Below, piece by piece: positions 8,967-17,573 of a stretch of 64,000 nucleotides of DNA (position 1 is its first letter; each line of letters begins with the position of its first letter). The notes under the pieces are model-generated. The model did not search any database and was not told where the DNA came from. It was given only the letters and a program-made list of their open reading frames with translations. This stretch comes from SB21 sp964415295 (GTDB lineage: Bacteria; CLD3; SB21): contig CAYPYN010000008.1 in assembly GCA_964415295.1 (NCBI GenBank), forward strand, positions 62,001 to 126,000. Reading direction: 5' to 3'. The translations under genes and the position numbers were made by a program.

Positions 8967-10148
8967 ATGCCCACCAAGAAATTTTTTTTACTTCTATTGT
9001 GTTGTTTTGTTTCATTCACTTGTGAAGATAGATCTAAAAAAGGGTCGGACGTTCCTGAAGAGGATTATGGCTGGCAGCCACACCCTTCGTTTTTTCGCTT
9101 GGATAAGATCTTATTGAATAGTCATGTGAACAACGATTCTCTGTATGTAGTCGGCGTCAATCGTGTGTCAATATTTGATACAACAAGTGAATATCCGGTT
9201 ATCAACGGCTCCCTCTTTCGTGATCCTGATATTACACAGAGACCAGCTATGGGCGGGCGATTCATAGCTTTTCCGAGGAATGATAAATATCAATCCATAG
9301 TTTATTCACCCGCTTTTTTGAGTTGTTCAGGCAATAGCGGCCTTTACCCTTTTGGAGAGTGGCTTCGACTTGGTTCGCTGTCAGGAAGCTATTTTGACGG
9401 TGCGCGAGTAATTGATGGATACTACACTCAGCCATTTGGAGCCATCAACTCCTATAATCAATTAGTGATGATGATAAACGATTCGGCCAATTGTTACAAC
9501 TGCTATACATCATTTGCATTGGTCAGCTTGAATCCGGAATCTTATAACATGTATTCGACACCTTGCTTGAGTATCGAGCCTACTGTTCGACGTGTTCCGT
9601 ACATGTCAGGTATGTCACTTCATTTGAATGATATCATTGCTTACAAAGATAAATTCTTGTTCTCGGCACCCAGGAATCAATATGAAATAGGAATCATTGA
9701 CACATCAGGAAGTCTGTTTACTTCCACCGATATTCAGGGGCTGGTACATAGTTTCTTTATTAACCAAGATTCCATTTTTGCTTTTACAGCCTATACCGGA
9801 GATTTGTACCGCTCAGGCGACGGATTCCAATGGTCACCGTGGCTTGGTGGGCTTCCTCAGTACGATCTAAGATTTTTTGTAATAAACAAGAAGATCTGTT
9901 TTTTTATTTACAGCCAGCTCTTTTGGCTAGATTATGAGCATGAGTTACTTGTCGAACTGGATAACACAGGACTCGAAGGTTTTGAGATAAATTCAGTAAA
10001 TTTATTCCATAATAAGATTTGGATAACCACATTAAGCGGATTGTTTACAAAACCGCTTGACAGATTCTTTGATGAAAAAGAGGAATCAATATCAAAACCA
10101 ACCTACCGGCATATCACTATTACAAATAATAAACTAAAGAAATATTAA
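8967..10148 (+). CDS. Putative lipoprotein of unknown function
   Basis: 393 residues from the ATG at 8967 (GAAAGAG upstream). The N-terminus has a lysine pair, a leucine/cysteine-rich hydrophobic core and a plausible lipobox FTC, so it is probably an exported lipoprotein. The body has loosely repeated segments with aromatic and Ser/Asp-rich strands (for example SGDGFQWSPWLGGLP), suggesting a beta-propeller-like fold, but no family was recognised. The gene and its 5' flank are visibly more A+T-rich than neighbours (long T and A runs, many AAT, ATT and TTT codons), so recent acquisition or relaxed selection is possible. Cysteine pairs such as NCYNCY (about residues 178-183) may form disulfides. 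Confidence 0.7.
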   Translation: MPTKKFFLLLLCCFVSFTCEDRSKKGSDVPEEDYGWQPHPSFFRLDKILLNSHVNNDSLYVVGVNRVSIFDTTSEYPVINGSLFRDPDITQRPAMGGRFIAFPRNDKYQSIVYSPAFLSCSGNSGLYPFGEWLRLGSLSGSYFDGARVIDGYYTQPFGAINSYNQLVMMINDSANCYNCYTSFALVSLNPESYNMYSTPCLSIEPTVRRVPYMSGMSLHLNDIIAYKDKFLFSAPRNQYEIGIIDTSGSLFTSTDIQGLVHSFFINQDSIFAFTAYTGDLYRSGDGFQWSPWLGGLPQYDLRFFVINKKICFFIYSQLFWLDYEHELLVELDNTGLEGFEINSVNLFHNKIWITTLSGLFTKPLDRFFDEKEESISKPTYRHITITNNKLKKY

Positions 10149-10171
10149 TTTAATCGCAGGAAGTCGCACCC

Positions 10172-10954
10172 ATGTCTTACAAAAATATCCTTCTCGAGAT
10201 CAAAAACAAGATCGCGTATCTCACGATCAATCGTCCGGATAAACTGAATGCGCTAAATTCGGAGACATTCGGAGAATTATACGATGCTTTCAAGAAAGTC
10301 AATGATGACTCCGGAGTGATCGGCGTGATCCTGACGGGCAGCGGCGAAAAAGCATTCGTGGCCGGAGCGGATATTACGGAACTGGCCGTACAGACGCCGG
10401 TGACAGCCAAAGAGTTTGCTCTGCGCAGTGAGGTGGTGTTGTGCTATATTGAACGTATGAACAAACCGGTCATTGCCGCTGTGAATGGATTTGCCCTCGG
10501 CGGCGGATGCGAATTATCCATGGCCTGCCATATGCGCGTAGCCTCGGAGAATGCGAAATTCGGTCAGCCGGAAGTGAATCTCGGCCTCATTGCCGGGAAT
10601 GGCGGTACCCAGCGCCTGCCAAGGCTTGTGGGCAAAGGCCGCGCGATCGAGCTACTTTGCACGGGTGATATGATCTCGGCTGAGGAAGCGTATCGCATCG
10701 GTCTGGCCAATAAGATCACCAAGAAGGAAGAGCTGATTTCCACCTGCGAAAAGATCCTGAACACGATCGGCAGCAAAGCGCCGGTGGCGGTCAAACTCAC
10801 ACTTGAGGCCGTTCAGAGCGGTATGGAAATGACGCTCGCCGAAGGACTCAATTGCGAAGCCAATTTATTCGGGCTGGTGTTTTCGACCGACGATATGAAA
10901 GAAGGTACGAAAGCGTTTATTGAAAAGCGTAAAGCGGATTTTAAAGGAAAATAA
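10172..10954 (+). CDS. Enoyl-CoA hydratase/isomerase family protein (crotonase)
   Basis: 260 residues, close to the length of mitochondrial-type short-chain enoyl-CoA hydratase. Oxyanion-hole segments are AFVAGADI and GFALGGGCEL. Both catalytic glutamates of true hydratases are present and correctly spaced by 20 residues: Glu114 (GGCEL) and Glu134 (GQPEV). The C-terminus EGTKAFIEKRKADFKGK matches the CoA-binding end of the family. It probably hydrates enoyl-CoA in beta-oxidation or butanoate metabolism; 3-hydroxybutyryl-CoA dehydratase is an equally good name. It stands alone, with no thiolase or dehydrogenase nearby, so the pathway is not fixed. Confidence 0.92.
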   Translation: MSYKNILLEIKNKIAYLTINRPDKLNALNSETFGELYDAFKKVNDDSGVIGVILTGSGEKAFVAGADITELAVQTPVTAKEFALRSEVVLCYIERMNKPVIAAVNGFALGGGCELSMACHMRVASENAKFGQPEVNLGLIAGNGGTQRLPRLVGKGRAIELLCTGDMISAEEAYRIGLANKITKKEELISTCEKILNTIGSKAPVAVKLTLEAVQSGMEMTLAEGLNCEANLFGLVFSTDDMKEGTKAFIEKRKADFKGK

Positions 10955-10965
10955 TCAAGTTTTAC

Positions 10966-11005
10966 CACGGAGGCACGGAGCTCACAGAGGCCCCGTTTCT
11001 CCGTG
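10966..11005. repeat. Inverted repeat between genes (CACGGAG/CTCCGTG)
   Basis: CACGGAG occurs at 10966-10972 and again at 10974-10980, and its reverse complement CTCCGTG at 10999-11005, followed by ATTTGTTTT. It can form a hairpin after the crotonase gene and could act as a weak terminator. The A/C/G-rich wording resembles small palindromic elements scattered between genes of many environmental genomes; that comparison is from memory. Confidence 0.4.
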
Positions 11006-11012
11006 ATTTGTT

Positions 11013-11582
11013 TTGATCCAGAAAGTGATTTCTTTGCAAACAGGTATCTTAATTCTTGCTGTTGTAGCCGTCCTTTCGGTTCTGATATTTGTTTTTACAA
11101 GAAACAGATTTCGTGCAGAAAGGTTCACAACTCCTGTCCGGATTATCTTTGTGGTACTACTATTAACGGGAGTATCCCTGGTCAGCTTTGAAAGTACCGA
11201 AATCGACCTTTTTCTTAATATGCGCAAATGGCCGACGACGGAAGCCAAGATCACTTCATCGAAAGTGCAAGGGAAAAGAGCGTTCCATCCGGAGATCATT
11301 TACGAATACCGTATCGGCGATAAAACCTATACGGGAGAAACGGATATGGGAGTACCTGGATTTGGAACAAAGGCCAACCGGCTCAATGTGGCCGTAACCA
11401 ATGTGTTTCACAATCCGGTGGGAAAGATCCTGACCATTCACTACAATCCGGCCGATCCGGCCGTTTCGTATTTGAAGATTCTCCCTTCCTATACCGTCTT
11501 TTTGCTTTTGTCCGTGGGATCTATTTTTTTCGGAACCGGATTGTGGGGCGTATTGGCCGCGTTGGGAGGCAAACGGCCGTAA
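11013..11582 (+). CDS. DUF3592-like membrane protein
   Basis: About 189 residues, with membrane helices near residues 10-28, 43-58 and 160-183. The central soluble part (WPTTEAKITSSKVQGK ... YEYRIGDKTYTGE ... VTIHYNPADPAVSYL in outline) matches the DUF3592 pattern: a beta-sandwich beginning with W-P-x-T-x-A-x-I and ending with a Y-N-P-x-x-P motif. Function unknown. The first in-frame start after a stop is TTG at 11013; GTG at 11025 or TTG at 11034 are alternatives, and none has a strong ribosome site. It may be expressed alone. Confidence 0.7.
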   Translation: MIQKVISLQTGILILAVVAVLSVLIFVFTRNRFRAERFTTPVRIIFVVLLLTGVSLVSFESTEIDLFLNMRKWPTTEAKITSSKVQGKRAFHPEIIYEYRIGDKTYTGETDMGVPGFGTKANRLNVAVTNVFHNPVGKILTIHYNPADPAVSYLKILPSYTVFLLLSVGSIFFGTGLWGVLAALGGKRP

Positions 11583-11712
11583 AACGTTTATTGATTTTTA
11601 GTTAAAGCTTGTATAGATTTTTACAGTTATAAAGAACTCGCCACGCAGTTATCGTCCTGCCTTTCTCGATTACAAACGGCGACTACAACTTATACCCATA
11701 CGGAGATGAAAT

Positions 11713-13815
11713 ATGAAAACGTTTACCCCCGACAAAATTCGGAATATCTGTTTGGCCTCCCACGGCGGAACGGGTAAGACCACGTTAGCGGAATCGATCC
11801 TTTTTGTGACCGGCGCAAAAAAAAGATTCGGTACTGTTGACGAAGGGTCCACGGCCAGCGATTATAATGCGGACGAGATCGAGCGCAAATTTTCCATCAA
11901 CACTTCGCTTCTCCACTGCGAATGGAACGGTCATAAGATCAATATCCTCGATACGCCCGGTTACGCCGATTTCCGCGGCGAGGTAAAAGGCGCCATGCGT
12001 GTGGCCGATATGGTGGTCATTCCAGTTAAAGCCACGGCTTTGCTTGACGTGGGAACAGAGGTTGCATGGGATTATGCGGCGGAATACAATATTCCCGTGA
12101 TGTTTGTGGTCAACGAACTCGACAAGGAAAATTCCAATTTTGACAAGACGTTCGACGTACTGGTAGAACGCTTCGGTGGCGACCGGCACATCGTAGAAAC
12201 CGGATTTCCCGTAGGCGAAGGCCGTCCGGACTTCAACAAGATCTTTGATACGATCAAAACACAATTGCTCAAGTTCTCACTGGACAAGACGGGGAATTAC
12301 GAAGCGCTCGACGTGCCCGCGGAATTCAAGGAACGTATGAGCAAGATGCATGAAATTCTGATAGAAGATGCGGCCGAAAGCGAAGAAAAGTTCATGGAAG
12401 ACTATTTTGCAACGGGAACGCTGACCGATGAGGAATTCAAGACCGGTTTACGGGAAGGAATCCTGGCACGTAAGATCGTCCCTGTCTTCTGTACGGACGG
12501 CATCAATTCCGTTGGTATCAAACCGCTGCTCGATTTTATTGTGGATTACGGGCCGTCCCCTCTCGATATGCCGATCGCCAAGGGCATGGCGCCCAACGGA
12601 GCCACAGAGACGCGCGAATGTAAAGTGGATGCGCCGTTTTCCGCTTTTGTATTCAAGACCATTAGCGAACCGCACGTTGGCGAAATGTCCCTTTTCCGGG
12701 TGTACTCCGGAACAGTGAAGACGGGCGACGACGTGATGAATTCCAGCCGTAACGTCATGGAACGCATCGGCCAGGTCTTTTTGCTGAACGGCAAGGAACG
12801 TGTGGACGTGGGGCAGGTCAGCGCCGGAGATATCGCAGCCCTCGTCAAGATGAAAGACACACATACCAATAATTCGCTGAGCGACAAGAACAAACTTGTA
12901 CGTTTCGAAGAGATCAAGTTCCCGGATCCGATCATCACGTTTGCCATTGTGCCCAAAGGCAAGGCGGACGAAACCAAGATCAGCACGGGATTGCACGCTT
13001 TGCATGAAGAGGACCCGGCATTTCTATATACCTATGATGTTGAAACGCTCCAGAGTATCGTCAGCGGCCAGGGTGAAATGCATCTTACGATCATTACCAA
13101 ACGCCTGAAAGACCGCTTCGGTGTGGACGTGGATCTGATCGATGCGCGAATTCCTTTCAAGGAAACGATTCGCGGCCATGTAAAAGACGCTGAATACAAA
13201 CACAAGAAACAATCCGGCGGGCGCGGGCAATACGGCCATGTGCATTTGAAGATCGATCCCAAGCCTCGCGGTACGGGATTTGAATTTGTCAATGAGATCG
13301 TCGGCGGCGTCGTGCCGGGCCGTTTCATTCCGGCCGTTGAAAAGGGCGTGCAGGAAGCGCTGACCAACGGCGTGATCGCCGGTTATAACGTGATCGATGT
13401 CAGAGTCACACTCTTTGACGGCTCGTATCACGATGTGGACTCCGACGAACTGTCGTTCAAGATCGCCGGCGCGCAGGCTTTCCGTAAAGGATTCAAAGAA
13501 GCGCATCCGGTCATGCTGGAACCGATCTATGAACTCGAAGTGAAAATACCTGAAGAATATCTTGGCGCGATCATGGGCGATCTGTCGGGACGCCGCGGAC
13601 AGATCCAGGGTATGGAAGCCGACGGCCATTTCCAGCTCGTCAAAGCCACAGTACCCTTGGCTGAAATCCAGAAATACGCAACGATCCTGCGATCCATGAC
13701 CAGCGGACGAGGGGCGTTCCGGAAAAAATTCTCTCATTATGCGGAATTACCGGGCGAGATCGCACATAAGATCATCCAGGAATACGAAGAACGTAAAGCC
13801 GCCGGAGAAAAATAA
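11713..13815 (+). CDS. Elongation factor G-like translational GTPase (EF-G paralogue)
   Basis: 700 residues with the full EF-G layout: GTPase domain, domain II, and domains III-V. The P-loop is ASHGGTGKTT (about 15-24) rather than the AHIDAGKTT form of canonical EF-G, G3 is LDTPGYADF, and G4 reads NELD, so the lysine of NKxD is replaced. These are marks of the EF-G2-type paralogue group. Domain IV has KKQSGGRGQYGHVHL and the C-terminus has GEIAHKIIQEYEERKAAG. It probably assists ribosome translocation or recycling in addition to a canonical EF-G elsewhere, or serves a specialised role; no str-operon genes adjoin it. The start ATG at 11713 has GGAGATG just before it. Confidence 0.9.
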   Translation: MKTFTPDKIRNICLASHGGTGKTTLAESILFVTGAKKRFGTVDEGSTASDYNADEIERKFSINTSLLHCEWNGHKINILDTPGYADFRGEVKGAMRVADMVVIPVKATALLDVGTEVAWDYAAEYNIPVMFVVNELDKENSNFDKTFDVLVERFGGDRHIVETGFPVGEGRPDFNKIFDTIKTQLLKFSLDKTGNYEALDVPAEFKERMSKMHEILIEDAAESEEKFMEDYFATGTLTDEEFKTGLREGILARKIVPVFCTDGINSVGIKPLLDFIVDYGPSPLDMPIAKGMAPNGATETRECKVDAPFSAFVFKTISEPHVGEMSLFRVYSGTVKTGDDVMNSSRNVMERIGQVFLLNGKERVDVGQVSAGDIAALVKMKDTHTNNSLSDKNKLVRFEEIKFPDPIITFAIVPKGKADETKISTGLHALHEEDPAFLYTYDVETLQSIVSGQGEMHLTIITKRLKDRFGVDVDLIDARIPFKETIRGHVKDAEYKHKKQSGGRGQYGHVHLKIDPKPRGTGFEFVNEIVGGVVPGRFIPAVEKGVQEALTNGVIAGYNVIDVRVTLFDGSYHDVDSDELSFKIAGAQAFRKGFKEAHPVMLEPIYELEVKIPEEYLGAIMGDLSGRRGQIQGMEADGHFQLVKATVPLAEIQKYATILRSMTSGRGAFRKKFSHYAELPGEIAHKIIQEYEERKAAGEK

Positions 13816-13844
13816 GAGATCCTTTGTTCTTGGAAATAAATTTC

Positions 13845-13873
13845 TTGCATTGGCCTGAAGCCGGTGGTATCTT
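13845..13873 (+). promoter_or_regulatory. Candidate promoter for the HIRAN-domain gene
   Basis: TTGCAT (13845-13850) and TATCTT (13868-13873) are separated by 17 bp, in the gap between the EF-G paralogue and the next gene, 32 bp before its ATG. Found by eye against the sigma-70 pattern; promoters of this lineage are not characterised here. Confidence 0.35.
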
Positions 13874-13905
13874 TATTATGTCCAGCCACCTATTGGGAGT
13901 GATGA

Positions 13906-15042
13906 ATGAGGCGTAATCTGCCGCAATTAAGACTACCTATCGTTCGTTACTACATGGTCCATTTCTACACCAATTCCCGGGTGGAAGGAGCCCCCCATCG
14001 TAATATTTTCGCATCTTTCGCCCAGACCGAGTATTCTCAGATGATCCTCTCGGAGATGTCCTTCTTCAACAAAGAGGATATCAAAAACACTCAAAAATTC
14101 ACCGGCCGAAATGCGATCCATATCGAGGACTTCGAGACGATCGCCAATATGACGATCAAACTCGATGACCGCTCTTTCCTCGAGATCGTCGTTCTGGAAT
14201 TCCGCGCCCTGCCGCAGAATCTGATCATTGCCGATCTTTCGGAAGAGATCATCGAATCTTTTGAGATCATCTATTTGTTCTACAAAGGCGCGATCTATCC
14301 GGGCATTCATAAACTGGACATGATGATCGATACCGGCGTGATCGCCATGATCCCCCTTCGGGAAGTTCTGACCCGCGCGGTTCCGGACAAACTAAAAATC
14401 AATATTCTCGCGGAATATCAGCTGATGAATTTTGACCGTGAACCCAATGACTTCATCGATTTCAACCTCATCTGGTTCCTAGGAAAAATGGATCTCGAAA
14501 GCGTCGACAAATTTCTTCAGGAAGAAGAGTTGCGCATGCAGGACCGTTATATCGAGCCGGAAGATAATTTTGAAGAAAACGAAGAGGAAGAAGCAGAGGA
14601 AGAGGAATCGCCCGGATTTACCGAAAAAGAAAACGCCGAAGAGTCTCAGGCCGGTCTTAATTCTCTGAACGAACATGACCAGACGATCAAACTGGCGCTG
14701 GAGAACGAGCTTAAGAAATTCTATCTGAACGAGGACGAGTTTTTTACCCGTGTCGTGGGTGTGCGCCATTACGATTTCAATATCTACGACCTGCCGGAAG
14801 GAACACGGGTCATGCTGATTCCTGAACCGCACAACCCGCATGATGTATACGCTGTTTCTGTTCGTACCAACGACGGCAAAATGATAGGCTACCTCAAACG
14901 CGAGCTTTCCGAGATCATGTATGCCGAGATCCAGAAGGGCGTACTCTACCGCGCCACGATCGTCAAGGTTTTGCCGGAGGCCGTGGACAGCAATAGCCGC
15001 GTACATCTTTTGATCGAAAAGGTCATGTATCATTTCAACTAA
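13906..15042 (+). CDS. HIRAN-domain protein with unknown N-terminal domain
   Basis: 378 residues. The last ~100 (about 275-378) form a HIRAN domain: VVGVRHYDF, then LIPEPHNPHDVYAVSV and GKMIGYLKRELS. HIRAN domains bind DNA ends or stalled replication forks in eukaryotic helicases and occur alone or fused in bacteria. The first ~200 residues are rich in I, F and D (for example DDRSFLEIVVLEFRALP) and match nothing I know. The two parts are joined by a very acidic linker (~215-245, many Glu). No nuclease or helicase gene adjoins it. A role in DNA damage handling is inference from the domain only. Confidence 0.75.
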   Translation: MRRNLPQLRLPIVRYYMVHFYTNSRVEGAPHRNIFASFAQTEYSQMILSEMSFFNKEDIKNTQKFTGRNAIHIEDFETIANMTIKLDDRSFLEIVVLEFRALPQNLIIADLSEEIIESFEIIYLFYKGAIYPGIHKLDMMIDTGVIAMIPLREVLTRAVPDKLKINILAEYQLMNFDREPNDFIDFNLIWFLGKMDLESVDKFLQEEELRMQDRYIEPEDNFEENEEEEAEEEESPGFTEKENAEESQAGLNSLNEHDQTIKLALENELKKFYLNEDEFFTRVVGVRHYDFNIYDLPEGTRVMLIPEPHNPHDVYAVSVRTNDGKMIGYLKRELSEIMYAEIQKGVLYRATIVKVLPEAVDSNSRVHLLIEKVMYHFN

Positions 15043-15097
15043 AATCCGGTCGATCCTCAAGGGTTTCATATCTTTTACCCACCTAATTTGAATTTCC

Positions 15098-16012
15098 ATG
15101 CAGCCACATACAGATAAAGCGCTGGATTTTGCGCGACCGTTCCTGAATGAAGGCCGTCCGGCGGATTATATTCCGGCCCTGGGCAAGGCCGATGCCGGCC
15201 ATCTCGGCCTTTCCGTGATGACGGTGAAGGGTGAATCATTCCATTCCGGCGACATGCACGTGACTTTTTCCATTCAGAGTATATCCAAGATCCTTTCTCT
15301 GATTTACGTTCTGAATACGCGCGGCCGGGATAAGGTCATGGAAAAAGTTGGCGTGGAACCGAGCGGGAATCCGTTCTATTCGCTTGTGCAATTGGAATAC
15401 GAATCGGGCAAACCGCGGAATCCGCTGATCAATGCCGGTGCGATTGCCATCGCAGGGCTTATGCCTGGAAACTCCGCGCAGGAGAAATCGGACGGGCTTC
15501 TTGATTTTTTAAATGGGATCATGGGCGGAGCGGTTCTAAGCATAGACCAGGAAGTATATAGATCGGAGTTTGAAACCAGCCATCGCAACCGTGCGGTGGG
15601 TTACTTCATGAAGCACTTCGGTATCATCGATGGCGACGTGGAAGCGGCGGTCGATGCGTATTTCCGCCAATGTTCCATCGGGATGACCTGCGCGCAATTA
15701 GCGCGCCTTGCTTTATTCTTTGCGGGCGGCGGAACCGATCCGATCACCGGTAGGAAAATTACGGAACCCGACAACGTAAGATGGGTCCACGCGTTAATGG
15801 CTATGTGCGGCTTGTATGATGCATCGGGTGAATTTGCCTGCAAGGTCGGCTTACCCGGCAAAAGCGGTGTCGGTGGCGGAATTCTGGTTGTTGTACCGGG
15901 TAAAATGGTCATTTCCGCTTTTGGTCCGGCGCTCGATCAAAAAGGAAACAGCATCGGCGGGTTGAAGGCATTGGAGTTTTTGTCAAAGGAACTAAGTTTG
16001 TCTTTGTTTTAA
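15098..16012 (+). CDS. glsA: Glutaminase A
   Basis: 304 residues, the usual length of bacterial serine-dependent glutaminase (beta-lactamase-like fold), which hydrolyses L-glutamine to glutamate and ammonia. The catalytic SxxK motif is SISK (Ser61/Lys64) in FSIQSISKILSL. Other family blocks are NPLINAGAIA, YRSEFETSHRNRAVGYFMK, DAYFRQCSIGMTCAQLA, and LPGKSGVGGGILVVVPGK near the end. It follows the HIRAN gene by 55 bp and precedes the beta-CASP gene by 27 bp, so co-transcription with the latter is likely although no shared function is evident. Confidence 0.95.
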   Translation: MQPHTDKALDFARPFLNEGRPADYIPALGKADAGHLGLSVMTVKGESFHSGDMHVTFSIQSISKILSLIYVLNTRGRDKVMEKVGVEPSGNPFYSLVQLEYESGKPRNPLINAGAIAIAGLMPGNSAQEKSDGLLDFLNGIMGGAVLSIDQEVYRSEFETSHRNRAVGYFMKHFGIIDGDVEAAVDAYFRQCSIGMTCAQLARLALFFAGGGTDPITGRKITEPDNVRWVHALMAMCGLYDASGEFACKVGLPGKSGVGGGILVVVPGKMVISAFGPALDQKGNSIGGLKALEFLSKELSLSLF

Positions 16013-16039
16013 ATTGCCCATCTTCTTACGCTTCTTGTT

Positions 16040-17413
16040 ATGAAATTCATTTCCCTCGGCGGCGGCCGTTTGATCGGCGCCAATTCCCATTACCTTGAGA
16101 TCGACGACATGGGCCTCATCCTCGATGCCGGGCTTGATCCGCACACGGAGGGCTATACCAGTCTGCCTGATTTTAATGCGATCAAAGATAAGATCATCGA
16201 CGCCGTCTTTGTGTCTCATTGTCATCACGACCATATCGGCGCCTTGCCTCTGGCCATCAAAAATTTTCCTCATGCACGCGTGTATATGAGTTACGTTTCA
16301 AGTTTTCTGTATACGACGCTTCTGCATAATGCCGTGACCGTAATGAATATCTTGAAGAATGAAAAGAACATAGAAGAATATCCGTTGTATTCGCACGACG
16401 ACGTGGACATCATTTCATTTATCGTGCAAGGAATGAAGTTTGAAAAGGTCTTCAGACTCTACGGCCATAATAATTCTCAGCTGGGCGTCGATTGCTGTTG
16501 GCATCATGCGGGACATACGTTGGGCGCCGGAGGGCTCTATATCCATGGAAAGCAAGGAAGGGTATTTTTCACAGGCGACGTCTGTGCCTCCCATCAGTTC
16601 CTGATCGAAGGCGCGCATTATCCTAAAAAACCGGTGGATGTGCTGATTGCTGAGTGCACGATGGGAGCTAACGAGGAGTCGGATCATGTAAAGCGCAAAA
16701 ACGAGGTCGCTAAATTTACCAAGATCCTCAACGAGACATTCGACAAACGCGGCACGGTGCTGATCCCCGCTTTTGCCTTGGGCAAAACACAGGAGATTTT
16801 GTGGCTGGTCGACCATTTGAAAAAGAAGAAACATATCCCGGACGTTGATATTTATGTTTCAGGCCTGGGACGTGCGGTGGCGAGGATCTACGACCTCACG
16901 ATCGAACATGCCTGCCGCATCGACAAGGAGTTCTATTTTGATGACATGGACTACACGGTGATCGATTCCCGTGACCTGCTCAAAGAAGGGCTCTGGGTCA
17001 AACGGCCATCGGTCATTATTGCAAGTTCCGGTATGATGATCGAGAATACGCCGTCGTACTGGCTGGCTTACAAAATGATGAGAGATGAGAGGCACACGAT
17101 CTGCTTCGTAGGTTATACGAGCGCCGATTCGCCGTCGCGAATGGTGCTGGAAAGCAAGCGTCATTCGCCGTTCACCATGCCCGGTTTGACGGAACCGGTG
17201 GACCGAAATTGCCGCATTGAACGCGTTCATTTCAGCGGTCACTCAACGCGTTCTGAGATCGTAAAAATGATCGGTGAAATCAACCCGGCCAAACTTCTGC
17301 TGGTTCATGCGGGCAATGAAGAGGCCCTTAATTGGACGATGGAACAAGTTCACGAGGCACATCCAAAGATGGAGATCGTTTGCCCGGAGATTGGAGTGGA
17401 GTATGTGCTTTGA
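16040..17413 (+). CDS. Metallo-beta-lactamase fold hydrolase of the beta-CASP (RNase/CPSF-like) family
   Basis: 457 residues. The zinc ligand motif HxHxDH is SHCHHDHIGALP (His60, 62, 65, Asp64), followed by the GHTLGAGG and FTGDV metal-site blocks. The beta-CASP insertion is indicated by IAECTMG, PAFALGKTQEIL, SSGMMIENTPSYWL, VHFSGHSTRSEI and the terminal LVHAGNEEAL. This combination marks nucleic-acid-processing beta-CASP enzymes related to the archaeal/eukaryotic CPSF nuclease. Probably a cytoplasmic RNase; no signal peptide. The alternative RNase J is less likely because the RNase J C-terminal domain is absent and the protein is short. Confidence 0.88.
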   Translation: MKFISLGGGRLIGANSHYLEIDDMGLILDAGLDPHTEGYTSLPDFNAIKDKIIDAVFVSHCHHDHIGALPLAIKNFPHARVYMSYVSSFLYTTLLHNAVTVMNILKNEKNIEEYPLYSHDDVDIISFIVQGMKFEKVFRLYGHNNSQLGVDCCWHHAGHTLGAGGLYIHGKQGRVFFTGDVCASHQFLIEGAHYPKKPVDVLIAECTMGANEESDHVKRKNEVAKFTKILNETFDKRGTVLIPAFALGKTQEILWLVDHLKKKKHIPDVDIYVSGLGRAVARIYDLTIEHACRIDKEFYFDDMDYTVIDSRDLLKEGLWVKRPSVIIASSGMMIENTPSYWLAYKMMRDERHTICFVGYTSADSPSRMVLESKRHSPFTMPGLTEPVDRNCRIERVHFSGHSTRSEIVKMIGEINPAKLLLVHAGNEEALNWTMEQVHEAHPKMEIVCPEIGVEYVL

Positions 17414-17444
17414 TGGTTCAGCATTATGACAGGAAAGAGAAAAA

Positions 17445-17514
17445 TGTCATTCTGTAAGAATCTTTTCTAAATATAGAACATACGCTGATTCAAAAGGGTT
17501 CTTTCTGAATGACA
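17445..17514. repeat. Imperfect inverted repeat between genes (TGTCATTC/GAATGACA)
   Basis: TGTCATTC at 17445-17452 pairs with GAATGACA at 17507-17514. The inner bases (CTGTAAGAAT and GGTTCTTTCTG) extend the pairing imperfectly. It fills much of the 160-bp gap between the beta-CASP and rluD genes, which otherwise shows no gene. It resembles short palindromic intergenic elements; no T-tract follows. Confidence 0.5.
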
Positions 17515-17573
17515 AACAGAGCTAGCGTATTGCTAATTGCTTATAACTTACAAGTTTGATAATATTAAGAGTT

